In this document: one piece after another, positions 6,859 to 15,520 of the stretch
Position numbering within the stretch: the first letter of the stretch is position 1
Layout: each line of letters opens with the position of its first letter
NCBI GenBank assembly: GCA_006844635.1
Contig: SPJO01000102.1
Coordinates: 1-25,652, forward strand
Origin: Methylophilaceae bacterium
Lineage (GTDB): Bacteria > Pseudomonadota > Gammaproteobacteria > Burkholderiales > Methylophilaceae
Length of the DNA stretch: 25,652 bases
Reading direction: 5' to 3'
Notes under the pieces: generated by a model
Told to the model about the DNA's origin: nothing
The model's database searches: none
The model's input: only the letters and a program-made list of their open reading frames with translations
Position numbers and translations under genes: made by a program

Positions 6859-7251
6859 ATGCAATTTATTAAGGCAATTTTTTCACATAGTTGGTTGGTA
6901 ATGCGGATGAAGCATGATGGTACTGGGATGCCTGAAGGTTTTGTTGGTGCATTTTTGTTAATTACGACCTATATTGCTTTGGTGACAGCGAATAAACATT
7001 TACAGCATGCGCTAACGGTTGAAACGGTATTGGCTTTGGTGTTTATTGCCCAGTTTTATTTATTTAGTATCCGTAATACTGTTATTGGCTTGGTGATATT
7101 AATCGGTATTATTGGTAACGTGTTTGCTTTGGCAATGGCTGCGTTTGGTGAAGTTTCAAGCATGCAAGTGTTGTTACTTTCTGTGATGCAGTCTTTGTTG
7201 ATTTTTGGTGCGTTGATTAATGTGATTCGAACACATTCGAAAGTACTTTAA
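6859..7251 (+). CDS. Small integral membrane protein of unknown function
   Basis: I do not recognise this 130-residue protein. After an N-terminal segment that ends RMKHDGTGMPEG, it shows three or four hydrophobic stretches: about 28-45 (FVGAFLLITTYIALVTA), about 55-74 (ETVLALVFIAQFYLF), about 76-95 (VIGLVILIGIIGNVFALAMA) and about 103-122 (MQVLLLSVMQSLLIFGALI), then a short basic tail. That predicts a polytopic inner-membrane protein with no catalytic motif. A GGGG sequence 6-9 bases upstream could serve as ribosome binding site. It lies between the tRNA cluster and the pilus-like locus, on the same strand as both, and is separated from the regulator gene by 144 bases, so a link with the pilus locus is possible but not shown. 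Confidence 0.75.
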   Translation: MQFIKAIFSHSWLVMRMKHDGTGMPEGFVGAFLLITTYIALVTANKHLQHALTVETVLALVFIAQFYLFSIRNTVIGLVILIGIIGNVFALAMAAFGEVSSMQVLLLSVMQSLLIFGALINVIRTHSKVL

Positions 7252-7312
7252 ATATAGCGCCGAACCCCATCTATAATTTGTTGTATTAATGCGTTAAATC
7301 ACGATCTCTTCG

Positions 7313-7341
7313 TTGATGCCGCACCCTATTAAGGTTATAGT
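7313..7341 (+). promoter_or_regulatory. Candidate promoter of the response regulator and pilus-like operon
   Basis: TTGATG (7313-7318) and TATAGT (7336-7341) are spaced by 17 bases, with 4/6 and 5/6 consensus matches. A perfect dyad, GTTATC-TCT-GATAAC (7340-7354), overlaps the end of the -10 and the predicted start site and could be an operator. No sigma54 (-24/-12) element was seen here. Confidence 0.45.
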
Positions 7342-7395
7342 TATCTCTGATAACAGCAATAACTAGAAGAAAAAGTTAAATGAATAGGATGGTGT

Positions 7396-8826
7396 ATGGC
7401 AGAAGCGCTTCCCGTATTAATGATCATCGATGATGATCCTTTAATTACCGATACATTACATTTTGTTTTAAGTAAGCATTTTGAGGTTTGTGTTGCGGAT
7501 TCACGCGAGCAGGCCAAGAGCTTGTTAAGACAGCTTGATAACCCACCAGCATTAGCCCTCGTTGATTTAGGCTTGCCGCCGATGCAGCATAAGCCAGATG
7601 AAGGTTTTAAAATGATTGGCGAGCTGCTTGCGCACTCTGCCAATATTAAAATTCATGTACTGTCTGGTCAGAGTGACGATGAAAATGTGAAGCATGCGTT
7701 GGCGCTGGGTGCTTTAGATTTTATTCCGAAACCTTGTGACGCAGACCGTTTGCAAGAGTTGTTGGTTAACTCATTAAAAGTCCAAAGTGTTGAGTTAACA
7801 GAGAAGCCGGAAGAAGATGAGAATGGCGGTATTATTGGCGAAAGCTTGCCGCTGAAAACGTTGATCACGCAGATTCGTCAATTTGCTGATTCTCCGTTTC
7901 CTGTTTTGGTAGAAGGCGAATCTGGCAGTGGTAAAGAGCGCACTGCTGCAAACTTCCATCACTTCAGCAAGCGCGCAAAACACCCTTACCTTTCCATCAA
8001 CTGCGCAGCGATTTCGCCGATGTTGGCAGAGTCGATTATGTTTGGTCATGCCAAAGGCGCTTTTACTGGTGCCAATAATTCAAATAGTGGTTACTTTGAG
8101 GACGTGGGCGAAGGCACGCTATTTCTAGATGAGATTGGCGAGCTGCCGCTTGAAATGCAAGCCAAATTATTGCGTGTGTTGGAGAATGGTGAATATACGC
8201 GCGTAGGTGAAACAAAAGTCCGTAAAAGTAAGGCGCGTATTGTTGCCGCGACTAACCGAGATTTACGCGCAGAGGTCAGAGAAGGTAACTTTAGGGCTGA
8301 CTTGTATCATCGTTTGAGTGTGTTTGCTGTGAAGGTGCCACCGTTGCGTGATTTGGGCGATGATAGTTTGATTCTGCTCGATCACTTTAATAGCTTTTAT
8401 GCGCGAGAAACAGGTCAGAAGGCCTTTAAGCTCAATGAAAAAGCCAAGAAGCGCTGGACGGTTTATCACTTCCCTGGCAATGTGCGAGAGCTGCGTAATA
8501 TTATTATTCGGTTGATTGCTAAATATGCTGGGCAAACCGTAGATGAAAAGCAGCTGGATGCTGAGTTTGACTTGTCTCGTCAAAGTGAAGTAGAAACGGG
8601 TGGCGCTGCGGCGCCGTTGGTGGAGAGTGGAGATTTGTCTAGTTATGCACTGCAACACTTGCAGAATCAAGCCAATGTAAACTTGGATCAGGTGTTAAAG
8701 CAATGGGAAAAAGCGTATGTCGATGCAGCGATGCGCACGACACATGGCAACTTGAGTCAGGCGGCTAAATTGTTGGGCATTAACCGTACGACGCTTTACA
8801 GCCGCATTCAGTTACAAGAGAAATAA
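7396..8826 (+). CDS. Sigma54-dependent response regulator (NtrC family)
   Basis: A cytoplasmic two-component activator of 476 residues. The receiver domain (about 6-125) has acidic residues D12-D14, the phospho-acceptor Asp57 (LALVDLGLP), Ser90 in the Thr/Ser position and Lys112 (FIPKP). The sigma54-interaction AAA+ domain (about 148-375) has Walker A GESGSGKE (174-181), an intact GAFTGA loop (221-226) that contacts sigma54, Walker B GTLFLDEIGEL (240-250) and the arginine-finger FRADLYHRL segment (299-307). A Fis-type helix-turn-helix ends the protein (about 438-473; GNLSQAAKLLGINRTTLYSRI). It heads the pilus-like operon three bases before the ATPase gene, and no histidine kinase lies nearby. 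It resembles PEP-CTERM/exopolysaccharide-type regulators as well as other NtrC members, so no symbol is assigned. Confidence 0.93.
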   Translation: MAEALPVLMIIDDDPLITDTLHFVLSKHFEVCVADSREQAKSLLRQLDNPPALALVDLGLPPMQHKPDEGFKMIGELLAHSANIKIHVLSGQSDDENVKHALALGALDFIPKPCDADRLQELLVNSLKVQSVELTEKPEEDENGGIIGESLPLKTLITQIRQFADSPFPVLVEGESGSGKERTAANFHHFSKRAKHPYLSINCAAISPMLAESIMFGHAKGAFTGANNSNSGYFEDVGEGTLFLDEIGELPLEMQAKLLRVLENGEYTRVGETKVRKSKARIVAATNRDLRAEVREGNFRADLYHRLSVFAVKVPPLRDLGDDSLILLDHFNSFYARETGQKAFKLNEKAKKRWTVYHFPGNVRELRNIIIRLIAKYAGQTVDEKQLDAEFDLSRQSEVETGGAAAPLVESGDLSSYALQHLQNQANVNLDQVLKQWEKAYVDAAMRTTHGNLSQAAKLLGINRTTLYSRIQLQEK

Positions 8827-8829
8827 CCA

Positions 8830-10302
8830 GTGTATTACGAGCACTTTGGTTTAAAAGAGCCGCCTTTTAAAATTACGCCCAACACTGAAGTGTTTTTTAC
8901 GGGTGGTAATCGCGGGGCAGTGCTTGATGCCATTACCTATGCCATTTTGAATGGTGAAGGGATTGTGAAGGTTGTCGGTGAGGTTGGCAGCGGTAAAACG
9001 ATGTTATGCCGCATGTTGCAAACGCTGTTACCAGAACGCGTTGAAAGCATCTATCTTGCGAACCCAAGTGTTGCCCCAGAGGATGTACTGCATGCGATAG
9101 CAATCGAGCTCAAAATTAGGCTGGCTAAAAATGCAGACCGCTTAAAAGTAATGCAATCCTTGCAAACGCATTTATTAAAACGCCATGCAGCGGGTAAGCA
9201 GGTGGTGATTTTTATTGAAGAAGCACAAGGCATGCCGCTGGCGACATTGGAAGAGATTCGCCTGCTGTCTAACTTAGAGACCAACTATGACAAGCTGTTG
9301 CAAATTGTTATGTTTGGTCAGCCAGAGTTAGACGAAAATTTAAACGAGGTGAGTATTCGTCAATTGCGTGAGCGTATTACACATAGTTTTCATCTTATGC
9401 CATTTGAGCCGAAAGAAATTGGCGAATATATAAACTTTAGGTTACGTGCTTCGGGGTATGCTGGCCCGCCGGTTTTTACCAAAGCGGCGGTTAAAAAACT
9501 ATCGAATGCGGCACAAGGCTTGGTGCGGCGCGTGAATATTCTGGCAGATAAGTCATTGCTCGCTGCGTTTTCTGAAAATGGTTATCAAGTGACGCCTAAG
9601 CATGTGCAAGCGGCCATTGCTGATAGTGAGTTTGGTACTGAGCGTGCAAAAATAAGAAGTGGTGGTCAACGGTTATGGCTCGCACTGGCGGTATTGTTAG
9701 CTTTGGTACTAGGCTTTATCGCTAGCAACTGGTATCAACGCCATATGGCAAAACAAGAGATTGCCAAGGTTGAGCAGCCTGCTAGTGAAAGCAGGGCCGC
9801 TGTTTCTGACCAACCGACAGCTTTAAAGCCGAAGCCAATTGAGGTGCCGGCTGCAGAGCCAGCACAAGCACTTAGCCCAGCGGCTGATGCAGTGATAGAA
9901 ACGGCAGCAGCAGAAGCCGGGGCGGCAGTCACGTCAGAAGCCGAAGTACAGGAAGTGGCCATAGTAGAAGATGACTTATTGAGTCGGCGGTTGCGGATGA
10001 CCGAAAGTTGGTTAAACACGCAGCCAACGAGTACGGTGAGTATCCAAATCATGGGTGGGCGAGAAAGCCCTCAGTTAAAAGCGGATTTGGAGATATTAAG
10101 TCAAAAAGTTGAGCTGGATAACCTTTATGTGTATCGGACACAGGTTAAAGGACAGCCTTTTTTAAATGTTCTCTACGGTAGCTTTTTAGATCGGCAAGTG
10201 GCTTTTGAGGCCTTGCGTAAGCTGCCACCCGAGATAAAAAGAAACAAGCCACAATTGCGCACAATTGCTGGTGTGTTGCAGGAAACAAAACAACTACCTT
10301 AA
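8830..10302 (+). CDS. ExeA/MshM-like AAA ATPase with membrane anchor and SPOR-like tail
   Basis: ExeA-family ATPases help type II secretion or MSHA pilus secretins cross the peptidoglycan. The 490-residue protein starts with the family signature YYEHFGLKEPPFKITPNTEVFF, then Walker A GEVGSGKT (50-57), Walker B VVIFIEEAQ (125-133), sensor-like QIVMFGQPEL (158-167) and the LRERITHSFHLMPF arginine-finger region (179-192). One transmembrane helix (about 282-300) follows, then an Ala/Pro/Glu-rich periplasmic linker. The C-terminal 85 residues (about 405-490, with TVSIQIMGG, LYVYRTQVKGQPFLNVLYGSF and AFEALRKLP) look like a SPOR peptidoglycan-binding domain. MshM proper lacks this tail. The start is GTG, three bases after the regulator stop. 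Confidence 0.88.
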   Translation: MYYEHFGLKEPPFKITPNTEVFFTGGNRGAVLDAITYAILNGEGIVKVVGEVGSGKTMLCRMLQTLLPERVESIYLANPSVAPEDVLHAIAIELKIRLAKNADRLKVMQSLQTHLLKRHAAGKQVVIFIEEAQGMPLATLEEIRLLSNLETNYDKLLQIVMFGQPELDENLNEVSIRQLRERITHSFHLMPFEPKEIGEYINFRLRASGYAGPPVFTKAAVKKLSNAAQGLVRRVNILADKSLLAAFSENGYQVTPKHVQAAIADSEFGTERAKIRSGGQRLWLALAVLLALVLGFIASNWYQRHMAKQEIAKVEQPASESRAAVSDQPTALKPKPIEVPAAEPAQALSPAADAVIETAAAEAGAAVTSEAEVQEVAIVEDDLLSRRLRMTESWLNTQPTSTVSIQIMGGRESPQLKADLEILSQKVELDNLYVYRTQVKGQPFLNVLYGSFLDRQVAFEALRKLPPEIKRNKPQLRTIAGVLQETKQLP

Positions 10303-10405
10303 ACTAGGTATTGTATTGAACTTTCAATAGCTTATTGTTGCAATTTAATCCTAGTTATGGGATAACTACACTGAGGTACTTGTAATATTGAAAGGGAAGC
10401 ACGTT

Positions 10406-12223
10406 GTGCTTAATTACAAAATAATAAATTCCATGCTTAGAGGACCGCTTGTTGTTTTGGCATCTATTGCCATTTCAGCTTGTGCGCATCAGTCAAAAGT
10501 GCCGCCTTCAGAAGGCCATATCGGCAGCAAAACTGATGTGATGACGGCGCAGCAACCAGCCAAGCCGAGTGTTGCACAAGCACCTATTCCAAAGCCTGTG
10601 CGTAGTAGTCCCATTTTACCACCACCAAAGCCAACGAAAAAAGCACAGACTTATAGTGTGGTGGTAAATGAAGTGCCTGTTAAGGAAATCTTATTTGCAC
10701 TGGCTCGCGAGAGCAATATCAATGTGGATATTCATCCGTCCATTCAAGGGCGCGCAACATTAAATGCTGTTAACCAAACCTTGCCGGCGATTTTGGAAAG
10801 GCTGTCTCGGCAAGTTGACCTCACTTATCAAATGAAAAACAATGTGCTGGTAATTACACCTGATCAGCCAGTTTTAAGAACTTATAAAATCGATTATGTG
10901 AATATCAATCGAGATACAGAGGGCTTTATTGGGTCAGCGACAGAAATATCTAGTACGGGCGGGGCGGCGAGTACTAGTGGTAACAGCCAGGCAAGCGCAA
11001 GCAATGCTAACAATAGTTCAAGCACTGCAGTGACCAGTAGAACTGAAAATCATTTGTGGGAGTCTTTGGTTCGAAACATAAAAGAGCTGTTAGCAGAAAC
11101 AGATAAAGAAATCATCGTAAAGCGGTATGGCACACTGGGTAGCCAAGGTGCAAACAGCTCAGAGGTAGCAGCCGAAGAAGGGCAAGATGTGCAAGCAGAG
11201 CAAACGCAATTGGATGAACAGCGAACAGAGTATGAAACTTTGCTAGCGGCTAATGTGATTGCAAACCCTGAGACTGGCATTGTTAGTGTGCGTGCAACGA
11301 ATAAACAACATCAAAAGGTGCAAGAGTTTATTGATCAAGTACTAGGCAATGCTAAGAAGCAGGTATTAGTTGAGGCAACGATTGTAGAAGTGATTTTAAA
11401 TGATGGGTTTAAGGCTGGTATTGATTGGAGTCGGCTAGGTAACTCTGCTACAAGCAGTGGCTTTACTTTTAGTCAAAACTTAAATGCAGAGAGTTTTACA
11501 CCTGGCAATATTAATACTCGAGGGACAGGTGATGGCCTAACGGTAGGTTATTTTAACCCGCTAGGCTCATTAGGGAGTATTGCGGCTTCTGTTAACTTAC
11601 TTAAGGAGTTTGGTGAGACCAAGGTGCTTTCGAGCCCGAAATTAATGGTGCTTAATAATCAAACTGCGGTATTGAAGGTGGTCGATAATATCGTTTATTT
11701 TACTGTAGAGTCTCAAATTTCTCAGGGGGTAAATTTGGGTCAAAACCTAAAATCGTTTACCACTACTCCTCAAACAGTTGCTGTTGGGATGGTGATGAGT
11801 GTTACACCTCAGATTGGGGACACAGGCAATGTCAATATCAATGTAAGGCCTACGATTTCTAGTGTAGTCGCTTTTAGGCAGGATCCAAACCCAGAGCTGA
11901 CGATACCAAGCTTGATTCCAGAAATACGTGTGCGGGAAATGGAGTCTGTATTAAGAATTGATAGCGGTAATACAGCAGTGCTAGGCGGCTTGATGCAAGA
12001 TGAGATTACAAAGAATTCTGATAGCGTGCCTGGGCTATCTGATGTGCCAGGTGTTGGGGGTGTATTCAAAGGCCGGGACGAGTCGAATAAGAAAACAGAG
12101 TTGGTGATTTTTTTAAGACCGACTGTTATCCCAAATGCTGACTTAGAAAGCGATGAGTTAAGCGCATTTAAACAATACCTACCTGCACAACAGTTGCAAA
12201 AAGTGTTGGATGAAGCGAACTGA
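10406..12223 (+). CDS. mshL: MshL/PilQ-type lipoprotein secretin
   Basis: This outer-membrane secretin forms the gate for a pilus or secretion pseudopilus. The N-terminus has a lipoprotein signal peptide ending LASIAISAC with the lipid-modified Cys at residue 26. Next come a secretin/TonB short N-domain (VKEILFALARESNINVDIHPSIQG and PAILERLSRQVDLTYQ), a Ser/Asn-rich disordered linker, the second N-domain (ANPETGIVSVRATNKQHQKVQEFID), and the C-terminal secretin core (ATIVEVILNDGFKAGIDW, VLSSPKLMVLNNQTAVLKV, GLMQDEITKNSDSVPGLSDVPG, KKTELVIFLRPTVI). I chose the GTG at 10406, 8 bases after GGGA, because it gives a compact signal peptide. TTG at 10388 (GAGGT upstream) and ATG at 10433 (no ribosome site) are alternatives. 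The 103-base gap upstream holds nested dyads. Confidence 0.92.
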   Translation: MLNYKIINSMLRGPLVVLASIAISACAHQSKVPPSEGHIGSKTDVMTAQQPAKPSVAQAPIPKPVRSSPILPPPKPTKKAQTYSVVVNEVPVKEILFALARESNINVDIHPSIQGRATLNAVNQTLPAILERLSRQVDLTYQMKNNVLVITPDQPVLRTYKIDYVNINRDTEGFIGSATEISSTGGAASTSGNSQASASNANNSSSTAVTSRTENHLWESLVRNIKELLAETDKEIIVKRYGTLGSQGANSSEVAAEEGQDVQAEQTQLDEQRTEYETLLAANVIANPETGIVSVRATNKQHQKVQEFIDQVLGNAKKQVLVEATIVEVILNDGFKAGIDWSRLGNSATSSGFTFSQNLNAESFTPGNINTRGTGDGLTVGYFNPLGSLGSIAASVNLLKEFGETKVLSSPKLMVLNNQTAVLKVVDNIVYFTVESQISQGVNLGQNLKSFTTTPQTVAVGMVMSVTPQIGDTGNVNINVRPTISSVVAFRQDPNPELTIPSLIPEIRVREMESVLRIDSGNTAVLGGLMQDEITKNSDSVPGLSDVPGVGGVFKGRDESNKKTELVIFLRPTVIPNADLESDELSAFKQYLPAQQLQKVLDEAN

Positions 12224-12242
12224 TTGATGGGTTGCATGCGCC

Positions 12243-13757
12243 ATGAGTTTACTAATCAAAGCATTGGATAAAGCACAAGCAGAAAAAGCACAAGCCAGTA
12301 AAGATAAATCCACCAAAAAAACCAGTGCACAAACAAAGTCTACAAAAGCGGCTAAGAAAAAATCAGAATCTTCTACAGCTCCCGCAGATGAGCTGACATT
12401 AGAAACGTCTGGCAAGCGTGCTGATGCAAAGCAAAAAGAAGTGGCTTCGGACGATGTACCGCAAGCATTAAAAGGTTCAGCCGCTGATGTATCTCAACAA
12501 GAAAGTACAGAAAGTGCGGAGACGTTAACACTTGCGCCTGCGGTAAAGGCAGAAGCAGCAGATAAAACAGATGGGAAGCCGCTAATGCAGGCGCCTGCTC
12601 AGGCTCAAGCAGCTAATGTCTTTACTGCGAAACAGGCGGAGCCAAATAACCGCACTGCCACAATAGCCATTATCTTAGGCGTGTTGGCGCTGGCTGTGAT
12701 GGGGGCAATTGCCTATTGGTATCAGACGGTATTGAATGCACCAGAGCCAGTGATACCGGCTGGGCTCGTCGTGCAGCAAGAAACGCCAGCGGCATTGCCA
12801 GAGATGGTTGCAGAAGATAGTGTGTCTGCAGATGTCGTCAATGCTGAGGTGGTTGCACCAGAAATGATTAATGCAGCGGAAGCTGAGCTTGTTCCAGTAG
12901 AGCAGCCTGTCAACGATGAGGGCGTAGCCGAAGCAGCCCAAAGTTCAGCACCAGCAACTGTAGCAGAAGCTATGGTGAAGGTGGAAGAAGTGCCTGCGCT
13001 AGCAACACCGTCTGTTTTTACAGCGGCGTCGCAAGTAAACGATGGTCGTGAATTGCCTAGTATTGAAGAAACGCTAATGGATAATGAAACGGTTGTTGCA
13101 ACCAACGTAGTGGAAACTAATCAGCAAACAGTTGGTGCTGAGCAGGCCTCTGGGAAATCATCGATTAAGATAACGCCTAAGAAAATTGAAACGAATGTTA
13201 ACCCTATCTTGATGCGTGCGTATGAAGCATATACCGCTGGCAACGATGCGCAGGCGCAACAGAATTACAAAATAGTGCTCAGACGCGAAGGTCCAAATGT
13301 GGACGCAATGCTGGGATTGGGGGCGATTGCTGCTAGACAAGGTCGGGTTGCTGATGCAAATGATTGGTATCGTAAAGTATTAGAAGTTGAGCCGAGGAAT
13401 GAGGTAGCAAAAGCGGGGTTATTGAGTTTGCAGCAAAGCCAAGCAACCGCGCCGCAAGCAAGTGAAAGCCAGGTGAAATCAATGATTGCAACGACACCTG
13501 ATGATGCGAATTTACAAGCTGCTTTAGGCGATATTTATGCCCATCAGAATCAGTGGCCGGCGGCACAACAGGCTTACTTTGATGCCTATCGACTAGGGCA
13601 GACTGCTGAGAATGCATTTAACTTAGCTGTTAGCTTGGATCAAATGGGTAAGCCAACATTGGCATTACCTTATTACCGCGAGGCTTTACAAAAAGCCGCG
13701 CCTTCTAGTGCGATAGATGTGAATGCGCTACAGGCACGGATATCGAGTATTGAATAA
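12243..13757 (+). CDS. MshN-like bitopic TPR protein
   Basis: A 504-residue protein with the layout of MSHA biogenesis MshN. It has a short conserved start (MSLLIKALDKAQ), a Lys/Ala/Ser-rich cytoplasmic segment (about 12-130), one transmembrane helix (about 139-160, IAIILGVLALAVMGAIAYWY), an Ala/Val/Glu/Pro-rich periplasmic linker (about 165-310) and a TPR region (about 320-500) with repeats such as AYEAYTAGNDAQAQQNYKIVL, MLGLGAIAARQGRVADANDWY, LGDIYAHQNQWPAAQQAYFDAY and NLAVSLDQMGKPTLALPYYREAL. The TPRs are expected to scaffold partner proteins such as the secretin. The ATG follows the secretin stop by 19 bases with only a weak GATGGG site, so coupling is likely. Low similarity of the N-terminal half to anything makes the symbol uncertain. 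Confidence 0.85.
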   Translation: MSLLIKALDKAQAEKAQASKDKSTKKTSAQTKSTKAAKKKSESSTAPADELTLETSGKRADAKQKEVASDDVPQALKGSAADVSQQESTESAETLTLAPAVKAEAADKTDGKPLMQAPAQAQAANVFTAKQAEPNNRTATIAIILGVLALAVMGAIAYWYQTVLNAPEPVIPAGLVVQQETPAALPEMVAEDSVSADVVNAEVVAPEMINAAEAELVPVEQPVNDEGVAEAAQSSAPATVAEAMVKVEEVPALATPSVFTAASQVNDGRELPSIEETLMDNETVVATNVVETNQQTVGAEQASGKSSIKITPKKIETNVNPILMRAYEAYTAGNDAQAQQNYKIVLRREGPNVDAMLGLGAIAARQGRVADANDWYRKVLEVEPRNEVAKAGLLSLQQSQATAPQASESQVKSMIATTPDDANLQAALGDIYAHQNQWPAAQQAYFDAYRLGQTAENAFNLAVSLDQMGKPTLALPYYREALQKAAPSSAIDVNALQARISSIE

Positions 13758-13801
13758 TCATTAACAGTAATAATGCAGTGTAGATAGTTAGACTCTAAAT
13801 T

Positions 13802-15508
13802 ATGGCAGAACAAAGACGTAAACTACGCTTAGGCGAATTAATGGTGCAACAGGGGCTAATCAGCCAGGATCAGTTGCGCATTGCGCTGATTGAGCAAGAG
13901 CAAAATGATATTCCATTAGGTAGGCAACTTGTTCGGTTGGGATTTGTATCAGAAACCATGGTGCGTGATTTGGTTGCGCATACCATTGGTCAAGAAAGTA
14001 TCGATTTAACGACGGTGGTGGCCGATAGTGATGCATTGAAAATGGTGCCGGAAGATTTCTCTCGTCGCTATCATTTGCTGCCTGTGGCCTATGAAGATAC
14101 CACCAACACAATGATTGTGGCGATGGCCGATATGTTCAATGTGGTGGCATTGGATCAATTGCGCGCAATGTTGGGTGGTCAAATTCAGCTTAAACCTGTA
14201 TTGGCTGCAGAGGCGCAGTTAGAAGAGTATATCGATCAGTTTTACGATTATGAACTGTCTGTTGATGGTATCTTGCGAGAAATCGAGACAGGTGAAATCG
14301 ATTACCAAAGCCTACAAACCGAAAGTGATGAGTATACACAGCCTGTGGTGCGCTTAGTCGGCGCTTTGTTAATGGATGCTGTGAAAAAAGGTGCATCAGA
14401 TATTCACTTCGAGCCGGAGTTTGCATTCTTACGTATTCGTTATCGTATTGATGGTGTGCTACAACAGGTGCGCAGTTTGCATAAAAGCTATTGGCCAGGT
14501 GTGTCGGTGCGTTTAAAAGTGGTGAGTGGGATGGATATTGCGGAAACGCGTTCTGCGCAAGATGGCCGTATCAATATGAATTTATGTGGCCGACCGATTG
14601 ATTTCAGGGTATCTACGCACCCGACCATTCATGGTGAAAACATTGTATTGCGTGTATTGGATAGAGAGAAGTCGATTATTCCGCTAGAGCGCATGGGGCT
14701 AAGGACTTCTACTTTAGAAGAGTTGAAGCTCATGATGACGCGTCCAGAAGGCATTTTGGTGGTAACGGGTCCAACGGGCAGTGGTAAAACCACCACCTTG
14801 TATTCTTTGCTATCGCACAAAAACACAGAGTCAGTGAATGTGATGACATTGGAAGATCCTGTGGAATATCCTGTGGCATTGATGCGCCAGACCTCCGTTT
14901 CTGAAGTGAATAAAGTCGATTTTGCGAATGGTATTCGGTCGATTATGCGTCAAGATCCAGATATTATTTTGGTGGGTGAGGTGCGTGATGAAGATACCGC
15001 GACCATGGCATTTCGTGCGGCGATGACAGGTCACCAAGTGTTTACAACGCTGCATACCAACTCTGCTTTAGGGGCTTTCCCAAGGTTGTCTGATATTGGT
15101 ATTTCTCCAGATATTATGTCGGGCAATATTATTGGCGTAGTGGCACAGCGTTTGGTGCGTGTGTTGTGCCCGCACTGTAAAGAAGGTGGCAAGCCAAGCC
15201 CTGAAGAAAGAAAAATATTAAGATTAAAAAGAACTGAAGCGGCAGAAATTTTTAAACCTAAAGGCTGTAAGAAGTGTAATTTAACAGGTTATCGTGGCCG
15301 AATGGCTATTATCGAGTTGCTGCGAATTGACGATGAAATGGATGCGTTAATCGCCCGTCGTGCACATTTAGATGAGCTGAGAACGATGGCGCTGGACAAA
15401 GGCTTTAGTACACTGGCAGAAGATGGCGTCAGAAGGATTTTGGAAGGCTATACCAGCATTGAAGAAGTGACACGGGTAATTGACCTGACATCACGTATTA
15501 ACAATTAA
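13802..15508 (+). CDS. mshE: MshE/GspE-type assembly ATPase with MshEN c-di-GMP-binding domain
   Basis: A cytoplasmic hexameric secretion ATPase (568 residues) that powers pilus or pseudopilus assembly. The N-terminus carries the MshEN motif nearly perfectly: RLGELMVQQGLI followed by QLRIALIEQ (residues 9-32), with a second copy PLGRQLVRLGFV (39-50). This repeat binds c-di-GMP in MshE. The ATPase core shows the Asp box VMTLEDPVEYPV (347-358), Walker A GPTGSGKT (323-330), Walker B IILVGEVRDEDT (388-399) and the His box TTLHTNSALGAFPRL (415-429). A zinc-binding tetracysteine (C456, C459, C489, C492) is complete. Unlike PilT it has the full N-terminal extension, so it is an extension ATPase. A 44-base gap precedes it. 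Confidence 0.94.
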   Translation: MAEQRRKLRLGELMVQQGLISQDQLRIALIEQEQNDIPLGRQLVRLGFVSETMVRDLVAHTIGQESIDLTTVVADSDALKMVPEDFSRRYHLLPVAYEDTTNTMIVAMADMFNVVALDQLRAMLGGQIQLKPVLAAEAQLEEYIDQFYDYELSVDGILREIETGEIDYQSLQTESDEYTQPVVRLVGALLMDAVKKGASDIHFEPEFAFLRIRYRIDGVLQQVRSLHKSYWPGVSVRLKVVSGMDIAETRSAQDGRINMNLCGRPIDFRVSTHPTIHGENIVLRVLDREKSIIPLERMGLRTSTLEELKLMMTRPEGILVVTGPTGSGKTTTLYSLLSHKNTESVNVMTLEDPVEYPVALMRQTSVSEVNKVDFANGIRSIMRQDPDIILVGEVRDEDTATMAFRAAMTGHQVFTTLHTNSALGAFPRLSDIGISPDIMSGNIIGVVAQRLVRVLCPHCKEGGKPSPEERKILRLKRTEAAEIFKPKGCKKCNLTGYRGRMAIIELLRIDDEMDALIARRAHLDELRTMALDKGFSTLAEDGVRRILEGYTSIEEVTRVIDLTSRINN

Positions 15509-15520
15509 AGGTGTTGAATA

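Noticed and set aside
9735..10052. Minus-strand Ala/Ser-rich open frame opposite the linker of the ExeA-like gene
   Set aside because: Mirror of an Ala/Glu-rich repetitive linker; no start signal and no recognisable domain.
10330..10345. TTGTTGCA as a possible -12 of a sigma54 promoter before the secretin gene
   Set aside because: No GG lies at the matching -24 position, so it does not meet the sigma54 pattern.
10973..11040. AGC/AAC-rich stretch in the secretin gene as a possible DNA repeat
   Set aside because: It is an imperfect low-complexity Ser/Asn linker, common in secretins, with no regular repeat unit.
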